The translations under genes and the position numbers were made by a program. A stretch of DNA of 64,000 bases, from NCBI GenBank assembly GCA_951799405.1, contig OX637356.1, positions 11,493,229 to 11,557,228 on the forward strand, read 5' to 3'. The notes beneath the pieces are model-generated. The model worked only from the letters and a program-made list of their open reading frames with translations, searched no databases and was not told where the DNA came from. This document shows positions 31,605 through 42,635 of this stretch, piece by piece. The stretch comes from Agapetus fuscipes. Taxonomy: Eukaryota; Arthropoda; Insecta; Trichoptera; Glossosomatidae. Every line of letters starts with the position of its first letter. Position 1 is the first letter of the stretch.

Positions 31605-32158
31605 CGTTATGTGTGGCGGCCTATAAACCAAGAAACATATTATATATACAAAATAGAAACTCTTACTCTACACGACTCAAAAATAAAGTATTTTTTGTCG
31701 TGTTTTTTTTTTCATTTACAGATCAATAAGCAAAAATAACTTAAAACCATTGAAGTGATTTAATTCTGAACCGCCTTAAAAACATAAGCATTTCTTCAGA
31801 AATTATAGTCGCATGGGATCAAAACCGGTAATATAGGATTTGTTTCGAAATGAGAAAAAATATACAGAAACGCAGGAAATCGTTTCCTCATCATTTGAAT
31901 ATATTTATAAAATTTTCGTTAATTTCTTAGATTGCCGTTTTTGATTCATGTAAATAAGACTCGCATAAAATCAAAAGCGGCCATCTAAATTTTTCTCAAA
32001 AATCAATTAAATGTACAGAAATGCTGAAAATCATTTCCTCATAATTTCTATATTTGTAAGTATTTTTTGTAACACACCTAGATTGCCGTCTTTGATTCCA
32101 TTTGAATGCAAGTGTATGTAATGTGGGGGGAAAGAAAAAAATACTTGTGTTGGAACCA
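31605..32158. other. AT-rich DNA with internal near-repeats
   Basis: AGAAACGCAGGAAATCGTTT (31866) and AGAAATGCTGAAAATCATTT (32016) with similar flanks suggest a tandem duplication of about 150 bp. No gene. Confidence 0.4.
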
Positions 32159-32519
32159 GTACCCCTAGTACGGGTTGCACATTTAGCTAAACTTGAGTAA
32201 AGCAAAACGTGATCGAATGGATTTAACTTCAATTTCGGCGCGAGTACGTGCAGCCGGTCTTGTGCGTTTACTAGAAGTTTCATTTGCGTATGCTGTGCGT
32301 ATGCTTTCGTAAACACAGAATTGAAAAGTGCGGCCGTTTACAAAAAAAAATTCCTAGACAGAAACACGCAACGTCTTAAAAAATATCTAAATTATATTTT
32401 CAACATAAAGTAATGCAAAACAATTATATAAATGAATAATAATGCTTAAATTGTGTATTTTTATACGAAAATTTGACTTATTTTACATGATAATTATTAA
32501 TATTCAAGAGTGGTATTTA

Positions 32520-32655
32520 TTTTTCTCTACTGGCACCACGATACCTGACGTCACGCACGCGCACAGCGCCCAACTGTCAACAATTCTCGCGCCTTCCTTG
32601 TGGATTTGATGTTTTGTGTTATCGTTGCCGTGCGTTTGTTTTTATTTTCAAAACG
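32520..32655 (+). promoter_or_regulatory. Probable promoter/5' non-coding exon of the Myb-like ORF
   Basis: CpG-containing, GC-richer stretch (CTGACGTCACGCACGCGCAC) with a CRE-like TGACGTCA, leading to a donor AAAACG|GTAAGT at 32656. Splicing to the acceptor TTTTTTTATAG at 33136 would place the ATG 13 bases into exon 2. Confidence 0.4.
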
Positions 32656-32835
32656 GTAAGTGGGTATTTTTTGTAAGATCTTGCTTATGTACAATTAATA
32701 TTACATTAGTCTCCTACGTGAATTTCACTATGTGTATTGGTGAAAAGACATTGCAAATGCTATAACTTTTTGTCGCAGATATTTCACGTCAAATTCTTTA
32801 CCTAACATTCCTCTGCAAGTAGATGATTTGATTTA

Positions 32836-32902
32836 GGTGACATTGGCAAAGTGAACCATTATTTTATAGTATGGGTGGTCAGCCTTATTATCTATAAGTC
32901 AA
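32836..32902 (-). repeat. RepA terminal fragment
   Basis: GTGACATTGGCAAAGTGAAC to ATCTATAAGTCAAG only. Confidence 0.75.
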
Positions 32903-33513
32903 GAGATGATGAGAATATTTTTATATTCCGGCTGAAGTAAAATTCACTTTTTATTTGATTTTTGTTTGCTGTCTTTTTACTCTTGTTGCTATTCTTGCAT
33001 TTTTTAATATTACTAATTTTTAAAACTGAAAACCTATAATTGGCCTTGTACTTTGTTAAATGAAATTCTTTCTATGTAATTAATATGTGCTGTTGTTTTT
33101 TGTATAATAAAAAAAGTAATAATGTTTTTTTTATAGATCCTAAACAAACATGAGAACGACAGAGAGCCAGTTTCTCATCATGGTGGGATTCATGGAACAG
33201 TGAGTACATTAAACTATCTTTCTCTCACAGAATACTTGCTTCCTTGTTAAATTTGTATATTATATTTGCGTTACATCCTATATTGGACCACTGTAGATAT
33301 GCGGACTTTTTTAACGTTTGATTCTCTATATACACCCGCAATTTGTCACGAACCCTAACCTTTCCAAATTTAAGTATTGGGCTCACCAAAAATAGGGTTT
33401 AATTTCAAGACCTCATATATTTTAGGGAAATGTGATTAAATCTGTATCTTTGTAACTTAGATTACATTAAATTCCATCTGGCTATTTTTGTATCAATTAA
33501 TATTTAATACCTT

Positions 33514-33833
33514 GACCAGTCTGTAGTCCAGTGGAAACACTTCGGACTTGTAAATGGAAGGTTGTGGATTTGGATCCCGGCGGAGCACAAAAAATATACC
33601 ATTTATATTTCCAAATATGCACTTCGCTGAGTTGAAACAAATCATAAAGCCTTTACCAAAGACTGGTCACTAAAAGATCCATCCAGCCTTACAGCAACTG
33701 GGTCTTGCTTTAGTATTGGCGCTTTGTAGCGACGACCAAGCTTGTACACCTCTGCGGCACTACAACAAGTGTCATAGACCCCTAGAGTCTCTAGAATTTA
33801 GGGAGTCTCCCGCACAGGATTTCTTAAAAAAAA
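33514..33833 (+). mobile_element. SINE-1 with tail type 1
   Basis: Complete copy from GACCAGTCTGTAGTCCAGTG to CTCCCGCACAGGATTTCTTA plus an A-rich end. Inserted in the PIF/Harbinger element. Confidence 0.9.
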
Positions 33834-33838
33834 AAACC

Positions 33839-34020
33839 TAAGAGCTCGTTCCCACTTGTCGGGTGTCGGATCCATATATTAATCGGAGGTTCCAGTGGCA
33901 GAACATTATGTATGAAGCTATTCACACTTATCGGAAACCGATTTTGTCAGAAATGTTCTGCCACCGGAGCCTCTGATTAATATACGGATCCGACACCTGA
34001 CGAGTGGGAACGAGCTCTTA
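33839..34020. mobile_element. MITE-5, 182-bp inverted-repeat element
   Basis: TAAGAGCTCGTTCCCACT at 33839 mirrors AGTGGGAACGAGCTCTTA at 34020. Complementarity continues through GGTGTCGGATCC and TATTAATC to GTTCTGCCAC near the centre. It adjoins the A-rich SINE-1 tail, so it inserted in or beside that tail. Confidence 0.88.
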
Positions 34021-34849
34021 TCATTGACCGAAACAAGCATTTTTTTCCCACTCACATACCCAGTGTGCACAATTAAAAATAAAATAAAACTTTTTTTTCA
34101 GAAGTTCTTCTTGGTGGCCCGTCTTCTCCTGAATCTGTGCCTCAAGTAACGCCAAGACGGCGTGGACTGGCGAGCAGCACCACTTTCTAGAAGCTGCAGA
34201 AGCATAGACCGTTTTGCGGAGGCGATAGTGTGGAAGGAACACCTGGAAGGCGAAACTTGAGCGGCAGGAGGAGAATGCTCGGCAGCAGGTGGAGATTACT
34301 CGGCGTCATGAAGAGGGGACTGGAGATATAGCAAAGGCCGTAGAGAGATTTACAGATAGATTTATTGAATAAAATTTCTCAACACACTTCCTACTTCTTC
34401 AGGCAAAGTGTATTCTGCCGTCTGTTAGAGAGTTTTCAACATTGAAATAGTTCTAAGAAATATAACCAAAAGTTAAATGGATTTATTTACACTGTCTAAT
34501 TATATCCCTGAAAATATTGAATAACATTGTTTCAATCCTGTTTAGTCGCTTCCATAAAACCAAAAAGTAATAAAACTCAATTTTCGCTAGTCTCCGTTTC
34601 TTTTTTTTTTTTACTCTTTAATTTTGTAGAAAATAACATAAATTCAGTACTTTCAATGTTTTTTTACAAGTTATACAATAATTTAACTATTTTTACAAAA
34701 CCAATAACCCTTTATACTTTTCCGGCATTCAGGCACACTAAAATTTTGTTTTTTCATGATTTCATTTTGTATAAAAATAACTTAACTCAGTGTAATTTCC
34801 ATATTTGTCATAACAACTGTTGAAACCTGTTTTAAAACTGTAGCCTGTA

Positions 34850-35065
34850 TAATCTAAGTTGCAAAGATATATTTACATTCAAAACTCATAGCCATGCCCA
34901 CACCGACACGTGTAAGTTCGCTCTTACAAATGCTGAATGTATTTACAAATAAAAATCCAAACCTCAAATGAGCGTACACCCTGCAACTCTTGCTGGCCTT
35001 CCCTGAAACACGGGTGACATTGGCAAAGTGAACCATTTTTTACAGTATGGATGGACAAAATATTA
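34850..35065 (-). repeat. RepA copy, reverse
   Basis: AATCTAAGTTGCAAAGATAT to CAGTATGGATGGACAAAATA; inside the PIF/Harbinger element. Confidence 0.82.
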
Positions 35066-35079
35066 ACCTAAGATTATGG

Positions 35080-35332
35080 ATATTAGACAAACCGTTTAAA
35101 GAGAGCTTGCATTATTGTTGATGTTGTGTTAGCGATTTAGTCACATCTTCAGGAAACACCCTCTCTGCACGACTACTGAGGAGTGAGGATACTGTTCATA
35201 ATATCACATGAAATGTTCAATCTATAGTCGTCATGCGGAGAGGGTGTCTGCTGAAAGCGTTGGCTACGTGGCTAACGAAACGTCGAGAATAATGTGAGTT
35301 ATCTTATCGCGGTTCGTCTAATATCCGAAGAA
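35080..35332. repeat. Head-to-head pair of hammerhead-like elements
   Basis: The left arm (reverse) and right arm (forward) share GGATATTAGAC at the outside and AGAGAGGGTGT toward the middle. The right arm has CTGAAAGCGTTGGC, TAACGAAACGTCGAG, AATAATGTGAG. The left arm read in reverse has CCTGAAGATGTGAC...AACACAACATC. AGAGAG upstream can pair with CTCTCT downstream in the left arm and in the 40871 copy (stem I). Confidence 0.5.
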
Positions 35333-35429
35333 AATAAAAAAATGAACTGTGTAGTTATTGTAATTGGAAAAAAATGGTCAAAAGTTGTTAAAATATATAG
35401 GTACAAAGTATAGATGTAAAAAAAAAATG

Positions 35430-36732
35430 AAGAATTATCTTGGCATATTTAATCTGGTGACCAAATTATCTCTGTATGCTCTTCCTCTCCCTTCTGCTCC
35501 CGTCCATTTCTTCTGCATTCACTGCAGGTCCATCCTCGTTGAATTCAATATCTGAAATTATTCAGTTAAATTGTATTTATATAAGATTTTACCATCATAT
35601 CATGTAAATGTTTTACTTTGATTAAATAAATTTATTTTAAATATGTGTCTATATTTATTTTGTCTTTCAGTCAATTCAGCACTTTCAACTGCCATGTAAA
35701 TACAAATATTATATCTTAAAGTAACACTTCCAAGTTAAAATTTTAACATACTATTGTAAATAATAGAATTACCTGTATCATCTTCAAATATGATTGCATG
35801 CATGTGTTAAGCACACTTCTCAGATGAAGGAATAATGGCTCGCCCCACCAAATTTTGGGTTCACACTCAGGATGCGGTAATCGCTGTCGGACACCTTAAA
35901 TCATATTCATGTAAATTAATAATGGATTTCATCTTAATATATTAACAGACTTATTCTTCATTATAATTTTACCATTTGTACGTTCCGGGAGTGGTATTGC
36001 TTCCTGCAAAAATACAAATGCTCAGTCTTTTTTTCTTTTCTCTGGCTTATGGATTTCAAAAAGGCTGCCATCTCTACAGCCAACAATGCCAGGAATGGCA
36101 TACCTAATGAAAAAGCTGAAAAGATGTAGGTATGTATTATTTAATGGTACAAAACAGTTAAAATTTTACATAACGCAAAAAATACAATAAATTAATTTAC
36201 TTTTGGGTGACTTCCTGTAAAGCAGCTGAAGTTTGCGGGATTTTAATCCATTTCTTTATCACCTTGGGGTGGATAAGCGCCTGCGTTACTTTTTGGACGA
36301 AGTTGCTCCAGGACTTCTGGCTTAAATGCTTAGCCACCCACTGGCCACTGGCCGCTGGTAGAATCCACAGGCATTAAAAAACAATGCGCACATCACCTAT
36401 AAGCAATGGACGATTATTCACTGTAATAACATTTTTGAGGTTAGGTACCTACTAACTACCTATATTATATTTTACACTTCAAGAAATGTGTAAATTACCT
36501 TTGTTTCCAAAGAAATGCGTTGCGTCATCTTAAATTCGGTACGTCAGACAACGCTGTGGCAGGTTTCCACTCTGCGAAGATTAGCCCGGTCGTTGTTCAA
36601 ACTTGCATGCACTTCGTCCTCTTCTGCGGCGAGGAGGCCCCAAGGCTCCATAATTGGAGGCGGCATCTTGCCATAGACTGGAATTAAGTTGTTCCATCGT
36701 AATATTCTAAAAGAAATGTACATTATTTTCAC
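35430..36732 (-). pseudogene. PIF/Harbinger (HARBI1-type) transposase, frameshifted
   Basis: Read on the minus strand from 36732: MEPWGLLAAEEDEVHASLNN, then (about 36400-36200) SGQWVAKHLSQKSWSNFVQK, VTQALIHPKVIKKWIKIPQ; then (36120-35985) YAIPGIVGCRDGSLFEIHKP and CRKQYHSRNVQ; then (35905) SDYRILSVNPKFGGASHYSF. A likely intron (donor CAG|GTAATTC at about 35773, acceptor ATTTCAG at about 35565) leads to DIEFNEDGPAVNAEEMDGSR and a stop. The GIVGCRDGS and DYRILSVN blocks are the DDE nuclease signature of this superfamily. At least three frame changes and a stop after SHYSFI make it non-functional. Confidence 0.8.
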
Positions 36733-37229
36733 GTTTCACTGTCAAAACTACATGCGTTGGAATTTCGTAAATTATTTTTTGGTAAGAAACACTAAATAAG
36801 TGAAAAAAATATTGCGAATTTATTTCAATAACATACCTTATTCAATTGAAATGTTTTTAAGACGTTAGATCGTACTTATTTTCCATTTTCTTCGTCTGTC
36901 AAACTCTCTCACTTTTCAAAATGCTATCGAGAAGAGGTGACGGATGAATACGACGTTGCCATGGAGACAGCCTTCCAAACAACGGAAATGTGCGCCCGTA
37001 CTCTTGTCAGACAGCATTTTGTATGAAAACGCAATAAGTTGTCTCGCAAGCAATACAATTTTAAGTTTCGGTAAAGTATTTTAAAACTCATATGAGTTTA
37101 CGTAAGCACATACTCGCAAAAAAAGTTTCGAAACTTTTTCGCCGGAGGTGCTTTTCATGTTTACATACATTTTTCTCGAATACTCATAACTCATAGAATA
37201 CTTACGAAAACCCGTACTAGGGGTACAGG

Positions 37230-37680
37230 TCAGAGCGGCCGTCGAACTAGGTTACCAACCCTCTGTACCAGGTGTAACCTTCCAAGGGAAATCAGCCCTT
37301 GCGAGCACTGCACACAGGGGCTATTATCCCGGTGCAGGTGAGCTATAAAATGCCAGGCTTCGCGGCACGCCAAAGCCACCTTTAACGTAAAGGTTCTTAT
37401 GATTTAATATTCCGTGCAAGGTTGGCGGGTGGAAAGGCTGAATTGGAAATTACATAACTTGTGTTATTATTATTATTATTTTTCGCATGAAACGAAAGGA
37501 AATGATGGAATGGCGGTTTTCTTTTATTTTCTTTTTAATTGTGCATTTTTAATTTGCGTTTTAATGGAAAAATTGTTTACAATTTAAAAATGTTTTAATA
37601 ATTTGATTGGGTATTGAATTTTTCCAATACATATCGAGAAATAAAATTCAAGTTTAATAATATATTAAATTCATGCCCCT
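37230..37680. other. Unassigned, GC-richer 200 bp then AT-rich
   Basis: 37230-37430 (CCAAGGGAAATCAGCCCTTG, GCTTCGCGGCACGCC) is compositionally distinct and directly follows the PIF/Harbinger end. ATT microsatellite at about 37462-37482. No gene. Confidence 0.4.
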
Positions 37681-37685
37681 CCCAT

Positions 37686-37980
37686 GACGGTCGATAGCTC
37701 AGTTGGTGGAATGCTTGCATACTGTGCCGAGAGCTCGGGTTCGAATCCCCCAATGCTGCCAGAAATGATACAAAATAAAATACCGGCAAGGTTTACTCAG
37801 CCTTTAAAACAAATGAGTACCAGTTTCATTGGAAGCTGGGAAATCTCCACTTCAACTGAAGTGGTTGACGTAAGGCTGCCCCCCTTACCTGTCAACATAC
37901 ATAGGTTACACTTGCCATGCGAGTTCTTCGGGGAAAACGCGGCAATAAGTTACTATGTCTGTGTAGCTTATTAGCATGCT
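37686..37980 (+). mobile_element. SINE-2, full length
   Basis: GATAGCTCAGTTGGTGGAAT (box A) and GGGTTCGAATCCCC (box B) are intact. The body has TCAACTGAAGTGGTTGACG and the end TGTAGCTTATT. Intact A and B boxes make this the copy most likely to retain an internal pol III promoter. Confidence 0.9.
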
Positions 37981-37984
37981 GTGT

Positions 37985-38900
37985 TTTTCACACACAACAC
38001 ATCTGTGGTTCATCCTCATTCATAATTATTTTTGTGCTCCACCGGGAATTGAACTCACGATCTTCCGACAAGAAGTCCGCAGGGTTAGACACTAGACTAG
38101 AAATCGCCTGTTATCAAATATATCAAAACTTTACCATAGCGTTTTCACCAAAAAAAAAATATTGATACGAATGTATGATTGCGTCTGTGTGTTTTTACTT
38201 GTGTGAGTGTGTCTGTGTCTCTAGATGTACATAGATTGTAGGTGCTTAAATAATTGTATTAATTTTCGCTCGATGGTGTGAGTGTGTCTCAGATATTCTA
38301 AACAGAATATTCTGGAAAAATCTCGCAAGTTCCAGTTCTCAATATTTCAAGAATTATCCTTATGCCGTGCTGTATAAAAAGGGCCAAATCTATCTATATC
38401 GTTAGACTTGTACAAAAGTTAGCTCTGTGGACGGAATCTTAAAATCACTTAAAGTTTTTATAAAATAAAATTGAACCCGTAAATCGTAACAATATTGAAA
38501 ATAAAACGCTTCCTTTAGTCGCTTTTTTAATTTCCATACATTTTATCTAAAACGTTGTGTTTTGAGTTTGAAAGTAAATATATTTAAAGAGTAGGTAGTG
38601 CTCTGTACACAGGGTATGTTTGCGAAGCATAGTTTCCATCTTGTATCTGTCATTCGGGAGGTCGCGTTACATTGTCACTGCGCCAGACAGTCTATTTCTT
38701 ACATGACGACACAACTGGGTTAACATTTTCCACACGCGACTCTTAATCCAGAGGCTTTATTGCGTTTGCCCGCCGAGTACCGTCAATCGATTCCGATACA
38801 TGCGAACACAGCCGACATGCGAATGCAAAACCAACTTCAATAAACTTCTCAGTTATATACGAATAACTTGCATAAATAAAAGTCATTGTTATTTTTTTTT
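37985..38900. other. Mostly unassigned; Repeat F copy
   Basis: Repeat F at about 38500-38582. 38035-38110 has a decayed tRNA-like complement (GCTCCACCGGGAATTGAACT). No supported gene. Confidence 0.4.
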
Positions 38901-38901
38901 A

Positions 38902-39014
38902 AGTAATCCTGTGCGGGAGACTCTCTAGATTTCATTGACTCTAGGGGTCTATGACACCTTGTTGTAGTGCCGCAGAGGTGTTCACGAGCTTGGTCGTCGC
39001 TACAAAGCGCCAGT
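38902..39014 (-). repeat. SINE-1 tail type 1 fragment
   Basis: TAATCCTGTGCGGGAGACTC to GCTACAAAGCGCCAGTA; the body beyond is absent. Confidence 0.8.
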
Positions 39015-39019
39015 AATAA

Positions 39020-39306
39020 TAATATTAGGATGATTTACTTGTTGAGCGCTGTTTTTGTGTGTATCACACCTCAAGAGCCCTCTGCGAGCTTGGTCGCTGT
39101 AGAAAGCGCCAATACTCAAGCAAGATCCAGTTGCTGTAAGGCTGGATGAACCTTTGGTGACCGGTCTTTGGTTAAAGATTTATGAAGTTTTCAGCGAAGA
39201 GCAATTTTGAAAATATAAATGGTATTTTTTTGTGCTCCGCCGGGATTTGATCCCACAACCTTCCATTACGGGTCCGAAGTGTTACCACTGGACTACGGAC
39301 CGGTCA
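39020..39306 (-). mobile_element. SINE-1 with tail type 2, reverse
   Basis: AGGATGATTTACTTGTTGAG, GCGCTGTTTTTGTGTGTATC tail, body, and a head with TTACCACTGGACTACGGACC. It lies directly behind a type-1 tail fragment, giving two tail types side by side. Confidence 0.9.
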
Positions 39307-39404
39307 AGACCGGTAAAAGAATAAAGCAAAAATAAAAAATAAGTTTTTCTTCGCGAGTCGAATTTAATATCTCGAGCGCTTTTGGAGTGTAAACACACCA
39401 TCTT

Positions 39405-39615
39405 TAATCCATATTCTATAGTCTAAGTTGAAAAGAGATACATCAATATTTAAAATTATAATTAAATGCATGGCCACAATCAGGGGCTTGTAAGTTCGAA
39501 ACCTCAAATGAACATACGCACCCTGCAACTTTTGACGACCTTCCCTGAAACAAAGGCCACATCGGCAAATAGAATCATTCTTAACAGTTTGGGTGGTCTG
39601 CCTCATAGTCAAGGA
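39405..39615 (-). repeat. RepA copy, reverse, diverged
   Basis: ACCTCAAATGAACATACGCA and CTTCCCTGAAACAAAGGCC; ends CTCATAGTCAAGGAATT. Confidence 0.75.
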
Positions 39616-39759
39616 ATTTAATTATTTAATTAAAGCAAAAATATAAATAATGTTTTTTGTTCACGAGTTGAGTATAATATCTCGAGCGCTTTCAGAGTGT
39701 TAACACATAGAGAACAACTGATAAATGAAGTGTTACATTTTCAACGAAATATAACACAA

Positions 39760-39955
39760 CTGAGCTACGCATATACTGTAACTCCTTGCTGTGTGCTCCC
39801 CTAAGGGGTCGCATGTGGCGAATGGATCCTGTTTATGTTTACAGAAAAGGAGGCCGGGCTTAGGCACACCACTTCACTTGAAGTGGGTGTTTCTCAGCTC
39901 CCGATGGGGGCTGGTATTAATTTCTTGTTAACGCTGAGTAAACTTTGCCATTACA
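39760..39955 (-). repeat. SINE-2 3' half, reverse
   Basis: CTGAGCTACGCATATACTGT, TCCCCTAAGGGGTCGCATG, CACTTCACTTGAAGTGGG; the tRNA-like head is missing. Confidence 0.75.
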
Positions 39956-40289
39956 ATATAAATAAAACAAACATAAAATTGCATCTGTTTTTCAATTTAA
40001 TTTCAATAGCCATCAAACGTCTAATCAATTAAATACAACTTATTTGTTTTAAGCTATTTATTCTTCACTCAATATGTTACAAAGAAGTAAATACATAGTT
40101 GATTAAGCTACCACAATTTGTAATACAGAAACGAGTTAGTCAGCTTTTTTATGTGACAATAAAAAAAACCTTATTATTCTATGATAGAACGCAATACAAT
40201 TAGTAGGTACAATTTTAACGCATTCGATTGTTTTTATCAACATTGTTCTTTTTATTCGTTTATAAGCTCTTTTTCTTCCAAATTGTTGA

Positions 40290-40790
40290 ATATCTATATA
40301 TACATGAGGATGATTTATTTATTTTTCCACATGACAAAAGAGCGCCGTTTTTGTGTGTGTCCTCCCTATCATGAATAAGATATTTTATAAAGGTGCCGTT
40401 TCAGTTCTCCCTTAAAAATGCCAACAGATTCCGAAACCCTCACTCCGAGTGGCAGTCTGTTCCACTCCATCGGTCCCGTAAACTGGATGATGCAAAATTA
40501 GTGCGTATTTGACGGCGAGGCTGCATCAACCTGACAGTACCACACCCCGCTGACCTAAGTGTCCGCCCTCTCACACTCACCTCAACTGGGGAAAACATGT
40601 CCGCCAGATATGATGGAGCCAAACCATTCAGGGCTTTAAATACCATCAAATACACACGGTAGACCACCCTCTCAGGAAAACGAAGCCAATGTAGTTCTTT
40701 CAACAGCGGAGTGATGTGAGAGAATTTGGACATTCCGAAGATCAGTCTAGCGGCCGCATTCAGAACATACTGAAATCTATTCAGTTTAAT
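40290..40790 (-). mobile_element. CR1/L2-like LINE 3' end, frameshifted
   Basis: Minus strand reads LNRFQYVLNAAARLIFGMSK, FSHITPLLKELHWLRFPERV, FKALNGLAPSYLADMFSPVE, RGRTLRSAGCG, typical of the CR1/L2 end (HITPxLKxLHWLP, FKxLxGLAPxYL). One indel near 40487 leaves the frame; the next frame continues FTGPMEWNRLPLGVRVSESV, FKGELKRHLYKISYS, stop about 40369. The 3' UTR (GACACACACAAAAACGGCGC, AATAAATAAATCATCCTCAT) matches SINE-1 tail type 2. 5' truncated. Confidence 0.85.
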
Positions 40791-40854
40791 GTAATTTGCA
40801 ATTTTAATCCCAAATCAATGATAATTAATTTAATAATTAATTAATAATCAGTTC

Positions 40855-40950
40855 ATCCTCAGTCGCCGTACAGAGAGGATGTTCTCCTGAAGACGTCGGC
40901 TACGTCGAGAATGATGTAAGTTCTCTCTAAACGGTTCGTTAAATATCCGA
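40855..40950 (+). repeat. Single hammerhead-like element, core deleted
   Basis: CAGAGAGGATGTTCTCCTGA, AGACGTCGGCTACG then TCGAGAATGATGTAAG, TTCTCTCTAAACGGTTCG. Compared with 35251 it lacks the segment holding GAAA. AGAGAG and CTCTCT are preserved. Confidence 0.5.
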
Positions 40951-41114
40951 TTTAAATTAAGTTTTGAAATTGTTCAGTTTTAAAAATTAATATAATTGTC
41001 AAGATAATTGTATGTTTATATTATTTGAGGAATGTCCACAATTGTCGAAAATTTAAAGTAATAAGAATTTTAAAAAGGCTTTTATAATAATTCGCGCTTT
41101 TTTCTTAGTGTAAG

Positions 41115-41707
41115 TATCCATAATCTATAATATGTTGCCTCTATTGCCATTCAAGGCTCATATGTAATGCAAGCTCACAAGCAGATACATGTAAGTTCGC
41201 ATTTCTCATATTGCTCAACAATTATATACATGGCAAATAAAGAATATCTAAATTCGTTCCAAAAATTACAAAATAAAGCGATGAGAATGATTCTAAATCA
41301 GAAGTATGATACTAAAATTTCAGATATGTTGGTTAGCTTAGAGTGGTTGAATGTGGAGGAGTATCTTAAGTTGAATGCATTTATGTTTATATATAGATTA
41401 GAAAATAAGTTATTGCCTGTTTATTTGGATAAATTCATAATTAGAAATAAGGATGTACATAGCTATGATACTAGAGGGAAAAATGATTTAAGAAAGTTAA
41501 AAGTAAGAACAGTGAAATATGACAGAGGAGTTGTGCACAGAGGATTTGATGAATATAATAAAGTACCAGCAGAAATCAAACAAACTAGTGACGTAATCAA
41601 ATTTAAGGAGAAAGCTGTAAGGTTCCTACTTGCACAGCGCCTCTGACATAACTGTTTTTTGTTTTGACTTGATATCAAATTGTTTAAATTAGCATTATTT
41701 TGCTACA

Positions 41708-41754
<47 letters not shown>

Positions 41755-41915
41755 ACACATGCAACATGTGTACATAAAAAAAAATCAAACCCCACATGAA
41801 CATATACTATGCAACTTCTGCCGCCTTTATCTGTATCCAGGGTGAAATTGGCAAAAGTGAACCAAGTTTGTACAGCATGGGGGGTCAGCCTCATACTTAC
41901 CTTTTAGTCAAATGA
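41115..41915 (-). repeat. RepA copy, reverse, split by a LINE
   Basis: RepA pieces 41115-41195 and 41753-41915 flank the LINE at 41196-41752. Confidence 0.8.
41196..41752 (+). mobile_element. Jockey/CR1-like LINE 3' end with poly(A)
   Basis: Uninterrupted codons to the stop at 41646 encode the C-terminal end of a non-LTR retrotransposon: HFSYCSTIIYMANKEYLNSF, QKLQNKAMRMIL, LEWLNVEEYLKLNAFMFIYR, VHSYDTRGKNDL, KFKEKAVRFLLAQRL. The LQxxQNKAxRxIL and VHSYxTRxK motifs are diagnostic of this region. AATAAA at 41706 leads into about 43 A residues. The homogeneous poly(A) and open frame suggest a recent insertion; the 5' end (RT, endonuclease) is missing. Confidence 0.88.
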
Positions 41916-42525
41916 TATATTTTATATACTTGAAAATATCTTGTTTAAAGCATAGCTAAGCTTTTTATTGAATTCACATATAAAAAGACTACAATATTTT
42001 TAACAGAGGGTTTGTTGCATTTGCAGAAAGCATCTTTAGGACGCGTCTTTTCAACAAAAGCATATCGAATATATACTACTGAATGAAAAGGACGCAATTA
42101 TATCAATCGTGTGGGTAGTTTTTTAACCAGTTAAAAGTCACAAATGCTAGCGTTGAAAATACGCTTAAATGTGCGTTTTTATTGCATGAAACAGTTTTTA
42201 ATAAAAGCTCAACCAGCAAAGGAAAGCCAGAAGAATATTTAAAACAATGTACAAATATGTACTTGGAGATGTCTTGACAAAATTATTAATCGTGCCCTAT
42301 GGGTGAGGTTTCTTTTTGATATTTTCAATTCAACTTATTTTTCATTCATATCAAAAGAATCCATTCGCAATATTGTTTTATATTTCCATAAAAAAACTCC
42401 AGACAAAGGGAAATCATTAATGAATTTTCAAAAAACAAATAACAATCTGTAACCTATAGTATAAAACTTAACGTTCAAAGTCAGCGAAAGTGCTTCTTAA
42501 GAATCATCCCCTTAGTAGTTTTCTG
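41916..42525. other. AT-rich DNA
   Basis: No gene or repeat was recognised. Confidence 0.45.
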
Positions 42526-42529
42526 TCGT

Positions 42530-42635
42530 ATGTCTGTAACTGTAACTGTCATCATCTGGCGTCATTCCGCTAGGGGTGGCCAGAGCCTCTGCAGAGCTTC
42601 TTCCATTTCTTCCTATCCTCTTCCTTCTGTCCATC
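42530..42635 (-). mobile_element. LINE 3' tail fragment, TTACAG family
   Basis: TGTAACTGTAACTG (tail), ATTCCGCTAGGGGTGGCCAG, GCCTCTGCAGAGCTTCTTCC. Minus strand encodes a decayed DRKKW...CRGSGHP end. A second such scrap is at 43475-43560. Confidence 0.8.

Larger units (their letters stand above)
33150..34372 (+). pseudogene. Myb/SANT-like ORF1 of PIF/Harbinger, remnant
   Basis: After an acceptor at 33136, ATG at 33150 begins MRTTESQFLIMVGFMEQ, the start of a Myb/SANT-like (zeste-type) DNA-binding domain, ending at the donor GTGAGTAC (33200). The middle of the domain is missing or replaced by SINE-1 and MITE-5. The C-terminal part reappears at about 34100: GGPSSPESVPQVTPRRRGLA, then after frame damage KAKLERQEENARQQVEITRR and AKAVERFTDRFIE, stop 34370-34372. 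The charged helical tail is usual in these ORF1 proteins. It is not expressible as one frame. Confidence 0.65.
32159..37226. mobile_element. Decayed PIF/Harbinger DNA transposon
   Basis: The ends are inverted copies of GTACCCCTAGTACGGGTT (32159-32176; 37209-37226). Inside are a forward Myb/SANT-like ORF remnant (33150-34372) and a reverse DDE transposase remnant (about 36732-35430), the two-gene layout usual for PIF/Harbinger. The total is 5,068 bp. Nested inside are SINE-1 (33514), MITE-5 (33839), RepA pieces (32836, 34850) and an inverted hammerhead-like pair (35080-35330). No 3-bp target duplication was evident. Both genes carry stops or frameshifts, so the element is inactive. Confidence 0.82.

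Noticed and set aside
37686..37760. Possible tRNA gene with intact A and B boxes
   Set aside because: No paired acceptor stem; the sequence continues as SINE-2 and recurs with the same body many times.
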